DNA of 9,711 bases from Deltaproteobacteria bacterium (GCA_024275855.1 JAJRYL010000198.1:1-9711); one strand, 5' to 3'; positions 1 to 6,504 are shown, numbered from the stretch's first letter. Translations and numbers: made by a program. Notes: generated from the sequence alone by a model not told the origin.

Positions 1-1070
1 GCGCAACTTGTCGATAGACCTTTAGCCGGTAAAGAGACGGTAACTACGGTGCCCGCTCCGGGGGCGCTCTCTACGCCGATGTCGCCGCCGTGATCGTTTA
101 TTATTCTGTGGCTTATCGTAAGCCCGAGCCCGGCGCCCTCTATCTTGGAGGTATGGAAGGGGCTGAAGATGTTACGCACCTCTTCGCGGCTCATGCCTGC
201 TCCGTCATCGGTTATCTTTATCAACCTGCTCTTATCGGAAGCAACGGTGGTCTCTACAGTAACCGTGCCCTTCTCTGAAATCGCCTCAACGGCGTTTTGC
301 ACTATGTTAAAGAGCGCGATCTTAAGGTTTACCGAGTCTATAGAGATGTCGGGAGGGTCGGGAAGAAGCTCTACCTTAAAGTCGATAGACTTGCCCATAG
401 AGTACTCGCGCACGTCTCTTACGGTAGACTCTATTACCCTGTTGATATTCGCAGGCACGAGCGTAGAGTTCAGTATCCGCTTGTACTCGTCGATTCTCAG
501 CAGCATCTTCTCAAGACGCTCAACCGAGCGTATGATCTTATCGGCGTAATCGGCGTGCCTGCCTACTGTGTCCGGGTCGAGCATACGCCGCGCCATGCCG
601 CCTATTGTCGTTAGCGGGTTCCTTATCTCGTGGGCTATTCCGTCCACCATGCCGCCAAGCGCCGCCATCTTCTCGGAATCTATAAGTTTGGCCTGAAGGG
701 CGCGCATTCTTAAAAGCGATTTAACACGGGCCGATACCTCGCGCAGGCTGAACGGCTTTATTATATAGTCCTCTGCGCCAACCTCGAAACCGCGCACCCT
801 GTCCTCTATCTCGCCCATTCCCGTCAGCATGATAACGGGAATATAACGGGTCTCTTCCCTCAGTTTCAACCTGCGCAGCGCCTCGTAACCGTCCATCTCC
901 GGCATCATAACGTCCATTAATATAATATCGGGACGAAACCTGTCTACCATTGACAGGGCCTTCAACCCGTTGTCGGCGCCGGCAACCTCGTAACCGTCTA
1001 TAGTCATCTTCTCGCTGAGAAGAAGCACATTTTTAGGATCGTCGTCTACTATAAGAACCCGTGCTTTCAT
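1..1070 (-). CDS. REC-HisKA-HATPase hybrid histidine kinase (3' end cut by window edge)
   Basis: This is a cytoplasmic two-component protein with an N-terminal receiver domain followed by a kinase core; I see no transmembrane segment. Reading 356 codons from the ATG at 1070 shows the receiver (about 1-120) with acidic pocket D9-D11, phosphoacceptor D53 in LMDVMMPEMDG, T83 and K105. The HisKA H-box has H147 (GIAHEIRNP). The HATPase has an N-box around N259, a G1 box DDGAG at 288-292, an F-box near FSPFHTSK at 302-309, and a G2 box GAGLGL at 312-317. All catalytic residues are present, so it should be active. Its ATG overlaps the TGA of the upstream TPR lipoprotein gene (ATGA), with a GGAG ribosome-binding site inside that gene, which implies translational coupling. 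Only the last few residues can be missing at the left edge. The partner regulator and the signal are unknown; receiver-first kinases usually take input from another kinase. Confidence 0.95.
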   Translation of the reverse strand, partial: MKARVLIVDDDPKNVLLLSEKMTIDGYEVAGADNGLKALSMVDRFRPDIILMDVMMPEMDGYEALRRLKLREETRYIPVIMLTGMGEIEDRVRGFEVGAEDYIIKPFSLREVSARVKSLLRMRALQAKLIDSEKMAALGGMVDGIAHEIRNPLTTIGGMARRMLDPDTVGRHADYADKIIRSVERLEKMLLRIDEYKRILNSTLVPANINRVIESTVRDVREYSMGKSIDFKVELLPDPPDISIDSVNLKIALFNIVQNAVEAISEKGTVTVETTVASDKSRLIKITDDGAGMSREEVRNIFSPFHTSKIEGAGLGLTISHRIINDHGGDIGVESAPGAGTVVTVSLPAKGLSTSC

Positions 1071-2053
1071 CTGCTCTCCGTTCTCTGCTGCGCCTTGCCG
1101 CTCTCATAAGACTTTATCAGCGTACCCTTTAACCGCGTAAAGTAATTTACCCTCTCGGCATTGCCGAGCCTGTCGAACGTATCTACAAGCAGAGTAAGGT
1201 TAGCTATCGCTTCGAGATAACGGCCGCTGTTTATATTGACGGTGTACGAACGCTCAAGCTTATAGGTTGCTTCGAAAAGAAAACCCTGCCTGATAAGTAT
1301 GGAGGCTAAAGAGGTAAGGTCGAGGGCGATCTTCCTGGAAGTTCCGGCCTTTTTATCGAGTGTGTACGCCTGAGAGTAGAAGCGGGCGGCTTTATCGTAC
1401 TTTTTCTCAATTGTTGACAGGTGTCCGAGAGACCTGTACGAGTTGGCCTCCTCAAGCCTGTCGTTACTTTCGGTATTGAGCTTTAACGCGGACTCGAACA
1501 CGGAGCGCGCCTCCTTCGTTCTTCCGGCCTCAAGGAGTATGGAGCCGAAAAGGTTTAAAGCGGCGCCGCTCTTAAATCCTGACTTTTCGTCTAACCGGAT
1601 AGACTCTTTTATATGGGATAGGGCCGGGACCGACCTGCCCGCAAGAAAATCTACCTTGGCGAGCGTAACGTAAGCGGCTCCGAGACGCTCTTCGTTACCC
1701 GCGTCCAAACCTGTTTTAATAGCGCTGTTCAAATAAGAGCCGGCCCCCGAAAGGTCACCTGAAGCTATAGAGACTCTTGCGAGATTTATCAGGTCGAGCA
1801 CCTCGGACTCTTTGTCGTCAATAGACCTGTCGATCTTTAGCGCGGCTTTAAAACTCTTTAACGCCAAAGGCGGATTATTCTTCGAAAACGCTTTTATTCC
1901 GGCCCCGCGCGCTTGCGTCGCGCGTAGATGCGGATAAGAGACGCCCTCAGTTCCGGAGCGCTTAGCGGCGCAACCGGTAAAAAGAGAGAACGAAAGAAAC
2001 AGAAAAGCCGCCGTAATCACGAAAGAAAAGTTTTTAGAAACCGTGTTGTTCAA
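1067..2053 (-). CDS. TPR-repeat lipoprotein
   Basis: This is a predicted lipoprotein of 328 residues. The signal peptide is a hydrophobic stretch at about 10-25 ending in LFTGC, with lipidated Cys28; Phe at -3 is less usual but tolerated. The residue after Cys is Ala, not Asp, which in E. coli favours the outer membrane. From about residue 50 to 300 the protein is built of helical-pair repeats with a period near 40 residues (around 85, 124, 163, 203, 243 and 283), as in the long-period TPR_12 type, so it is probably a protein-binding scaffold. The start is TTG at 2053, chosen because no ATG lies nearby, a GGAG sits 9 nt upstream, and only this start gives a full signal peptide. It follows the MCE gene by 89 bp and overlaps the kinase gene by 4 bp. 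No ligand or partner is recognisable. Confidence 0.9.
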   Translation of the reverse strand: MNNTVSKNFSFVITAAFLFLSFSLFTGCAAKRSGTEGVSYPHLRATQARGAGIKAFSKNNPPLALKSFKAALKIDRSIDDKESEVLDLINLARVSIASGDLSGAGSYLNSAIKTGLDAGNEERLGAAYVTLAKVDFLAGRSVPALSHIKESIRLDEKSGFKSGAALNLFGSILLEAGRTKEARSVFESALKLNTESNDRLEEANSYRSLGHLSTIEKKYDKAARFYSQAYTLDKKAGTSRKIALDLTSLASILIRQGFLFEATYKLERSYTVNINSGRYLEAIANLTLLVDTFDRLGNAERVNYFTRLKGTLIKSYESGKAQQRTESR

Positions 2054-2062
2054 TGCCCGTTA

Positions 2063-2066
2063 CTCC
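2063..2066 (-). promoter_or_regulatory. Ribosome-binding site supporting a TTG start
   Basis: GGAG on the minus strand lies 9 nt before TTG at 2053. It supports this rare start codon for the TPR lipoprotein, because there is no ATG or GTG that would preserve the signal peptide. Confidence 0.55.
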
Positions 2067-2142
2067 GTCCGGGATTAAATACCCGCTACGCTGCCTCTAC
2101 AGACCCACTACGCCCCTTCAGGGATTTAAATACTCTCTATTA

Positions 2143-3183
2143 CTATTTCTGCTCACTTACTACCGCCCCCTGCTTAATAGAAAAAGAGTCGAGCGGCACC
2201 AGATGGGGGACGTTCTTCTTTGGCAAAAAGAGCCTTACCGGCCAGCTCGTTTTAATGCCCGTTATAAGCTCTTTACTCTCGCTCAGCGTTTCGTTGCCGT
2301 TGCGTATAACGTCCATAATCTCCGGCGCGCCCTTACCGAGCGTAGAGCTTAGAAGTTTTACGTCGTCGAGTATAGAGTCTACTCTGGTTACGGTAGAAGG
2401 CAGTTTATGGGTAATGGTCACGATATCGCGAGAGACGGTATCGAGCCTGTCGATTACAGACTCCATCTTTCCTGTCATACTCTCCACGCCTGCAAACACC
2501 CGCGCAGCGCTCTCTATAACGGGGTCTATCTTAACGTCCACCCTCTCTACAAGCCTGTCTATCCGCTTAACGGTTTTGCCCGCGTCTCGCGTAGTTTCGG
2601 TAATCGCCGCGCGGGTCTGCTCAAGCTTCCCGCTTATCTCTTTAAGGTTACCGAGTATTATCTTTATATCGCCTTCCGGGTCGTTTATATAGTGGATTAT
2701 CTCTTTTATCTCGGCGAGTGCGGGCTTGGCCTCGTTTATAAGCTGTTCCATGCCGTTTTTTGTATGAAACGACATAGTATCGCCGTCCGACAAAAGAGGC
2801 GCGTCAAGGTCGCCGACCGCTATATCGACATAAGGGTCTCCTATATAACCCTCTTTTGTAATATAGACCCTTACACCCTCGCGAAGATACTCAGAGTACT
2901 TCCGGCTTATAACGGTGGTTACCCTTACCCTTGCGCCGTCTATCAGCTCTACCCTGCTGACCCTGCCGACCTTAAAGCCGGAAAGTTTTACAGGCATACC
3001 CTTATTTATTCCCGAACCGCTGTCGGCTATAAATTTTAGAGTAAATTTTTTAGTAAACAGGTCGCGCTCTATCCCAAGCAGGAGCACAAGCAGGGCAATG
3101 CCTGCGATAGCGACCATAAGCATTACTCCGGCCTTGAACTCAAGGTTTTGAAAACGCGGGTCTTTGTCTTTAATAGTAGCCAT
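2143..3183 (-). CDS. mlaD: MlaD-like MCE-domain substrate-binding protein
   Basis: This is an MCE protein, the periplasmic lipid-conducting subunit of Mla-type transporters, where family members form hexameric rings. There is a short cytoplasmic N-terminus (1-17), one transmembrane helix at about 18-38, and an MCE domain at about 46-138 including GMPVKLSGFKVGRV and the YIGDPYVDI segment. A long helical region follows (about 145-310) with regularly spaced hydrophobics, and then a short tail with WPVRLFLPKK. At 346 residues it is roughly twice the length of E. coli MlaD. It belongs to the class with an extended helical C-terminus, which in other MCE proteins can form a tube or needle; that role is inferred here. 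It lies 69 bp downstream of the ABC subunit and completes the permease-ABC-MCE order. The ATG at 3183 has no adjacent Shine-Dalgarno; the nearest, AAGGAG, is 27 nt upstream. Confidence 0.93.
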   Translation of the reverse strand: MATIKDKDPRFQNLEFKAGVMLMVAIAGIALLVLLLGIERDLFTKKFTLKFIADSGSGINKGMPVKLSGFKVGRVSRVELIDGARVRVTTVISRKYSEYLREGVRVYITKEGYIGDPYVDIAVGDLDAPLLSDGDTMSFHTKNGMEQLINEAKPALAEIKEIIHYINDPEGDIKIILGNLKEISGKLEQTRAAITETTRDAGKTVKRIDRLVERVDVKIDPVIESAARVFAGVESMTGKMESVIDRLDTVSRDIVTITHKLPSTVTRVDSILDDVKLLSSTLGKGAPEIMDVIRNGNETLSESKELITGIKTSWPVRLFLPKKNVPHLVPLDSFSIKQGAVVSEQK

Positions 3184-3189
3184 ATATCA

Positions 3190-3213
3190 GAGTTCGACCG
3201 TTTTAACGGACTC
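3190..3213 (-). promoter_or_regulatory. Hairpin between a distant ribosome-binding site and the mlaD start
   Basis: On the minus strand, GAGT and ACTC form an outer stem, with CCGTT and AACGG as the inner stem, an AA loop and a TCGA bulge on the 3' side. The outer stem uses bases of the AAGGAG at 3211-3216, the only good Shine-Dalgarno upstream of mlaD. Folding could hide this site or alter its distance to the ATG. The helix is short and no function is shown. Confidence 0.3.
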
Positions 3214-3252
3214 CTTGAATAATCTCATATAATATCTTTAAAGGTGCGCAAG

Positions 3253-3930
3253 CTACTCAACAAGCCTGTTTCCCTCTATACGCATCTGTCGGTCCGGTTT
3301 TACTAAAACTCCGTCTGTTCCGGCCTCTACCGTCAGTATCAGCAACCTGTCTTTCGCACGCCGGGACTGGTACTCGACAAGCAGTTCCGTAAGCTGCATT
3401 ACCTCTTCGCGGGCCAGACCGGACGCCAGGTTCTCACAGACCACGACCTGCGGGGCAAGCGCGAGCGCGCGCGCCACGCAGACCTTTTTTCTGACGTGTA
3501 AAGGCAGCGGATCGGGCAGCGCCCACACCTCTCCCCTGTAACCGGTAAGGTCAAGCAGCTTCTGCGCCCTCTCTATGCCTTCGTCATACGTAAGCTCGGA
3601 GTGATAGATAATAGGCAGGGCCACATTTTCTATAACCTTAAGGTTGCTGACCAGCACGGCGTCGTGAAATAGAAACCCCACCCGTGTTCTAAGCCCGGCG
3701 AGGGTATCGAGACCGAGCGTGGAAATATCTTCGCCAAAGAGGTTAACGCTTCCCGCGGCAGGGCTCTTTATTCCGGCAATCAGGCCGATAAAGCTGTTTG
3801 CCGCGTTGTCGTTAGACGAAGAGATCACTACCCTTTGGCCGCTTGAAAAAGAGCAGTTCGCAGAAAGAGCGATACTTACACCGTCATCGTTTAAGCAACT
3901 GAGTTTCTTAAATTCTACTAAAACCGCCAT
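3253..3930 (-). CDS. mlaF: Degenerate MlaF-like ABC subunit (predicted pseudo-ATPase)
   Basis: By position and fold this is the ABC nucleotide-binding subunit of the Mla cassette. Its 225 residues are close to the usual length. Fold landmarks remain: GLIAG at 49-53, LKVIENVALP at 97-106, and RKKVCVARALALAP at 147-160. Every catalytic motif is lost. The Walker A site reads SSNDNAANS at 38-46, with Ala44 where the Lys belongs. The Q-loop Gln is His89. The signature is LPLH at 142-145 instead of LSGG. By ungapped alignment the Walker B Asp is Glu166 and the catalytic Glu is Asn167. The D-loop Asp is Ala173, and the H-loop His is Val201. I checked the Walker A codons against the DNA and see no frameshift or stop. 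The gene lies 21 bp after the permease gene, with a weak GGG upstream of its ATG. It is probably a scaffold or regulator that neither binds nor hydrolyses ATP normally; a decaying gene is less likely because the frame is intact. Confidence 0.88.
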   Translation of the reverse strand: MAVLVEFKKLSCLNDDGVSIALSANCSFSSGQRVVISSSNDNAANSFIGLIAGIKSPAAGSVNLFGEDISTLGLDTLAGLRTRVGFLFHDAVLVSNLKVIENVALPIIYHSELTYDEGIERAQKLLDLTGYRGEVWALPDPLPLHVRKKVCVARALALAPQVVVCENLASGLAREEVMQLTELLVEYQSRRAKDRLLILTVEAGTDGVLVKPDRQMRIEGNRLVE

Positions 3931-3951
3931 AACACCCGAGGTACTGTTTTA

Positions 3952-4749
3952 TCATAGGCCGAGATGTATAAAAAAGAGCGTGGTTATAAGCGCGTCTATT
4001 ACGAATATAGCCGCCAACGACCCTATAACCGCCTTTGTCGTAGCCTGCGGAACCTCTGTTATCGAGTTGCCGCACGTAAGACCGCTGCTTGTGCAGACCG
4101 CGCCTATTACAAGGCCGAAGAGCAGGCTTTTCAAGACGGAGACTATAATTTCAATAAGCCCCATTGCGCCGAGCACGCTCGACATATAGATGCCAAACGT
4201 TATGTTCTTTCCGAAACCGGCCAGAAGATAACCGCCGAGTATCGCCACAACCTCGAAGTAGAAGGTGAGGACGAAGGTACTTATAGCGGTGCCGATTACG
4301 CGAGGCATGACGAGATAATGAACAGGGTCTATGCCCATAATCTCAAGGGCGGTAAGCTGCTTTGCTATGCGCATAGTACCGAGCTCTGAGGCCATAGCGG
4401 TACCGCTTCTGGCGATTACGACAACAGCGGCAAGCAGCGGGCCTACCTCTCGCACGACTACCCATACCAGTATGTCGCCCATCAGCCGCTCTCCTCCAAG
4501 CCCCGGCAGTATGCTCAACAACTGTGTAAGTACGATAATGCCGAGGATAAGCGCGATCCACGAGATTATCGGTATCGCCTGAAAACCGGTGAAATAGACC
4601 TGCTTGAGAAGAACCTGCAGGGTCGCTTTGCGCCCCACATAAAACCTGAAGAGAAGCGAGCTTAACGAAAGAGCGATAGTGCTCCATACGGCGCTAATAC
4701 TCTTAGCGCGCCCGATAGCGATGCTGCCGAGACTTGTAAAGATATCCAT
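3952..4749 (-). CDS. mlaE: MlaE-like ABC permease of an MCE lipid transporter
   Basis: This is an inner-membrane permease of the MlaE/YrbE family with 265 residues, the usual length. It is recognised by REVGPLLAA at 100-108, the RSGTAMASELGTM segment at 114-126, and ALEIMGIDP at 134-142 followed by a conserved MPR. Hydrophobic segments lie at about 56-82, 98-115, 150-178, 190-222 and 237-262. In the family it links the cytoplasmic ABC dimer to the periplasmic MCE ring. Residue 130 is Lys in AKQL, where homologues I recall have Glu (EQL or EQI); this region is near the ABC contact. The gene begins with ATG at 4749, 6 nt after a weak GGGA, and is followed 21 bp later by the degenerate ABC subunit. 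The 98 bp upstream of it carry alternative hairpins. Confidence 0.94.
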   Translation of the reverse strand: MDIFTSLGSIAIGRAKSISAVWSTIALSLSSLLFRFYVGRKATLQVLLKQVYFTGFQAIPIISWIALILGIIVLTQLLSILPGLGGERLMGDILVWVVVREVGPLLAAVVVIARSGTAMASELGTMRIAKQLTALEIMGIDPVHYLVMPRVIGTAISTFVLTFYFEVVAILGGYLLAGFGKNITFGIYMSSVLGAMGLIEIIVSVLKSLLFGLVIGAVCTSSGLTCGNSITEVPQATTKAVIGSLAAIFVIDALITTLFFIHLGL

Positions 4750-4766
4750 CCATTATCCCAACTCAT

Positions 4767-4782
4767 AAAAACGGCACAGCCG
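4767..4782 (-). terminator. Short hairpin plus T-run upstream of the mlaE gene
   Basis: Transcribed from the minus strand this is CGGC-TGT-GCCG followed by five T. It forms a 4-bp GC stem with a tight loop and a U-tract, a weak intrinsic-terminator shape between the barrel gene and mlaE. It may cause only partial termination. Confidence 0.35.
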
Positions 4783-4828
4783 GGCCAATCTGCTTTACCC
4801 CGTTAAAGAGAGAGCAAAAAGACCCGGC
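4767..4828 (-). promoter_or_regulatory. Possible attenuator with mutually exclusive hairpins
   Basis: On the minus strand GCCGGG (4828-4823) can pair perfectly with CCCGGC (4784-4779). The enclosed loop carries its own small hairpin, CTTTA-ACGGGG-TAAAG. The same CCCGGC also supplies the 5' arm of the downstream CGGC/GCCG hairpin that precedes five T. The upstream pairing would block the terminator-like hairpin, which is the layout of an attenuator. This is structural reasoning only; no leader peptide or ligand site is evident. Confidence 0.3.
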
Positions 4829-4847
4829 ATAGGTGTTGAAAAAGGAT

Positions 4848-5597
4848 CTAAAAGTCGCCTCTTAGCATGATAAACGGTCCGGTTATCTCTATATCGGCCA
4901 CGTCGTTGCCGTCTTCTACATGCAGTTTAAAGGCCCTGTATCCGGCCGCAAGGTCGAAAAAAGGCATCGGTTTCATACTGAGGCTTACCTCTGCATCGTA
5001 AAGATAGGCCTTGTCTCCAAGACTGATTCCCGTTACCTCTCCGCCAAGTTTAATCAGAAACGGTATAGCTACCTGGGCGGAAAGCCCTACGGTCGGCACC
5101 GGCACACTGAATGAGCTTGTCTCGTTCAGGGCGGAGCTCTGTAGCTTCGCGTCTATTTCAAAGTACTTAAGCTCAAGTATAACCCCGAGGTGGTTGTCGA
5201 GAGTATCTATAAAGTTGTACTGATAGCCGAGACGGTGGTAGTTGATCTTCAGTTCGGAGTCTACCGCAAGAGACGTAGAATAGGTCTGTCCGTTAAAGTT
5301 TATACTGGTTGTCGGAGTTCCGTTGCCGCTCCACTCCAGCGGAACAAAACCGTAACGCAGGCTGTGGCCGCCAAACTCAAGCACTATGCGTCCATCGAAG
5401 AAGTTCTCATTTTCATCCATACCGAGCGTATTCACAAGGTCTATATTCGTTCCGATTACAGACCCGTTCGTCGCCTTCAGGTTGGAGTCGAGCGTGGTAA
5501 ACCAGTACCTTGCCTCTACATCAACCACCGCTGAAGCCGGTGTACTCAACAAGACGGCAAAAGCTACCGTAAAGAACGCTATAAATATCTTTTTCAC
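4848..5597 (-). CDS. Outer-membrane beta-barrel protein, uncharacterised family
   Basis: This is an exported protein of 249 residues. The signal peptide has KK at 2-3, a hydrophobic core, and a PASA cleavage site after about residue 23. The mature part alternates polar and hydrophobic residues with aromatic girdle positions (such as EARYWF, LRYGFVPLEW, YHRLGYQYNF, LELKYFEID and LAAGYRAFKLH). It ends in LRGDF, and a C-terminal Phe is the classical signal for barrel insertion by BAM. Its length suits a barrel of roughly 8-12 strands. The start could be TTG at 5600, but GTG at 5597 is preferred: GGGAGG lies 7 nt before it and only 4 nt before the TTG, and it gives a typical MKK start. It lies between the lipoprotein module and the Mla cassette, with its own likely promoter. 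Its substrate and role are unknown. Confidence 0.88.
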   Translation of the reverse strand: MKKIFIAFFTVAFAVLLSTPASAVVDVEARYWFTTLDSNLKATNGSVIGTNIDLVNTLGMDENENFFDGRIVLEFGGHSLRYGFVPLEWSGNGTPTTSINFNGQTYSTSLAVDSELKINYHRLGYQYNFIDTLDNHLGVILELKYFEIDAKLQSSALNETSSFSVPVPTVGLSAQVAIPFLIKLGGEVTGISLGDKAYLYDAEVSLSMKPMPFFDLAAGYRAFKLHVEDGNDVADIEITGPFIMLRGDF

Positions 5598-5604
5598 CAA
5601 AAAA

Positions 5605-5610
5605 CCTCCC
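5605..5610 (-). promoter_or_regulatory. Ribosome-binding site deciding a GTG start
   Basis: GGGAGG on the minus strand is 7 nt from GTG at 5597 and 4 nt from the adjacent TTG at 5600. This favours GTG as the barrel-protein start. Confidence 0.7.
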
Positions 5611-5619
5611 TCTGTTCGT

Positions 5620-5648
5620 ATTAAAAAACCGTAAAAAAAAAGAGTAAA
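5620..5648 (-). promoter_or_regulatory. Candidate sigma-70-type promoter for the barrel gene
   Basis: TTTACT (5648-5643) and TTTAAT (5625-5620) are separated by 17 bp on the minus strand, matching 4/6 and 5/6 of the consensus. Initiation would fall near 5613, just upstream of the GGGAGG. The -35 element overlaps the terminator-like hairpin, so this is one of two readings of the same AT-rich stretch. Confidence 0.4.
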
Positions 5649-5658
5649 CTTTTACCTC
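5633..5658 (-). terminator. Weak intrinsic terminator after the LPP20-like gene
   Basis: Six bases after the TAG at 5665, the minus strand reads GAGGTAAAAGTTTACTC followed by nine T. It can form about six base pairs with one bulged G and a 4-nt loop. The AT-rich stem is weak but the U-tract is long. It would separate the envelope lipoprotein module from the barrel gene. Confidence 0.4.
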
Positions 5659-5664
5659 GTATAA

Positions 5665-6504
5665 CTAACGGCCACCGAGCACAAAGACCACGCGCCCTTT
5701 TTGTAAAAGCCCCGTCGCTTTATTTGCGCCAAAGAGCAGAAGCGAATCTTTTTTGCCCGCCACCGCGTCGGTTTTACCGGCAAGCCCGGCAGGAACAATC
5801 GTTAAAGGGTTTTTTGCCCCTGTCTCTGAGATAAGCTCGTACGCGTGGGTCATAGAGTCGGTATAACCCACGGCTGCCCCCCTGCCCCGCTCTTTAACCT
5901 CTATCATGGAAGGGTCGAACAGAACCTTTGAGTCGGCGGTGATTACCCTGTTTAAGATAGCGGGTTTAAAACCCAACCCCCTTACGTCAACAATAAGAGC
6001 GTCATACCCGGCGCCTGTTTTCGCCTTGCCGTCGGGGGTATAGTAAGGCAGCTTCGGGCGTTGCCCGGTAAGGCCGGGCATAAGGCCGGCAACGATTCCG
6101 TTGCTGCCGGTTACCGGCACTTTAAGCGTAACGGTAGCGATACCGCTCTTGGCGTCGTACTCTTCGGAGAGTACCTCGGCACCTCTAACAAACGAACTTA
6201 CGGACAGGCTGACCCTTTGCGAAGATGTCGTAGCGTCTTTTACGGTGGTGTTCCCGCTTACGGTTACGCCGTCTACCGCCTCTGCCGCGGCGCGAAGCGC
6301 TAAAACATGCGCGGCTCTCAGGCTTAACACTTTTTTACGGGCAGGGCTCAGAGTGTCGTCTACAGGCGCAAGCCCCAAACCCTTAACTATAATACTGCCG
6401 GAGATAAAAGCCTCCGTACGGTTGTACGCCGCCCCGCGCGCCGCGCCGCACAAGGCCGTATTAAGAGATATAACCGAGATTATAAAAAGAACCCAAAATC
6501 TCAT
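5665..6504 (-). CDS. Exported LPP20/FlgP-like domain protein
   Basis: This is a secreted protein of 279 residues. The N-terminal signal (about 1-25) contains Cys19, but TALC is not a proper lipobox, so signal peptidase I cleavage near ARGAA is more likely. Residues about 36-132 resemble the LPP20 domain: GLGLAP, an Ala/Arg-rich helix (RAAHVLALRAAAEAVDGV at 63-80), then TTVKD and SSFVRGAEV, then a beta strand TVTLKVPV. LPP20-family proteins include Vibrio FlgP of the flagellar outer-membrane ring and Helicobacter Lpp20. The rest (about 165-277) has YDALIVDVRGLGFKPA and a closing GRVVFVLGG, which I associate with the long form of this family. ATG at 6504 follows a GGAG by 5 nt. The gene lies 105 bp after the TPR/SLH gene, in the same envelope module. 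No flagellar genes are visible, so a flagellar role is unsupported. Confidence 0.78.
   Translation of the reverse strand: MRFWVLFIISVISLNTALCGAARGAAYNRTEAFISGSIIVKGLGLAPVDDTLSPARKKVLSLRAAHVLALRAAAEAVDGVTVSGNTTVKDATTSSQRVSLSVSSFVRGAEVLSEEYDAKSGIATVTLKVPVTGSNGIVAGLMPGLTGQRPKLPYYTPDGKAKTGAGYDALIVDVRGLGFKPAILNRVITADSKVLFDPSMIEVKERGRGAAVGYTDSMTHAYELISETGAKNPLTIVPAGLAGKTDAVAGKKDSLLLFGANKATGLLQKGRVVFVLGGR

Noticed and set aside
1928..2692. 254-codon open frame on the plus strand
   Set aside because: It lies antisense across the TPR lipoprotein and MCE genes, is Ser/Leu-rich without domain or signal features, and straddles two well-supported genes. It is a codon-bias shadow.
3253..3930. Simple pseudogene call for the ABC subunit
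   Set aside because: The frame is complete, without stops or frameshifts, is of normal length, and keeps fold residues. Only the catalytic motifs are changed, so it is annotated as a coding gene.
4776..4793. Sigma-54-like sequence TTGGCCCGGCTGTGCC on the minus strand upstream of mlaE
   Set aside because: The GG and GC elements are 9 bp apart instead of the required 10, and the same bases are better explained as hairpin arms.
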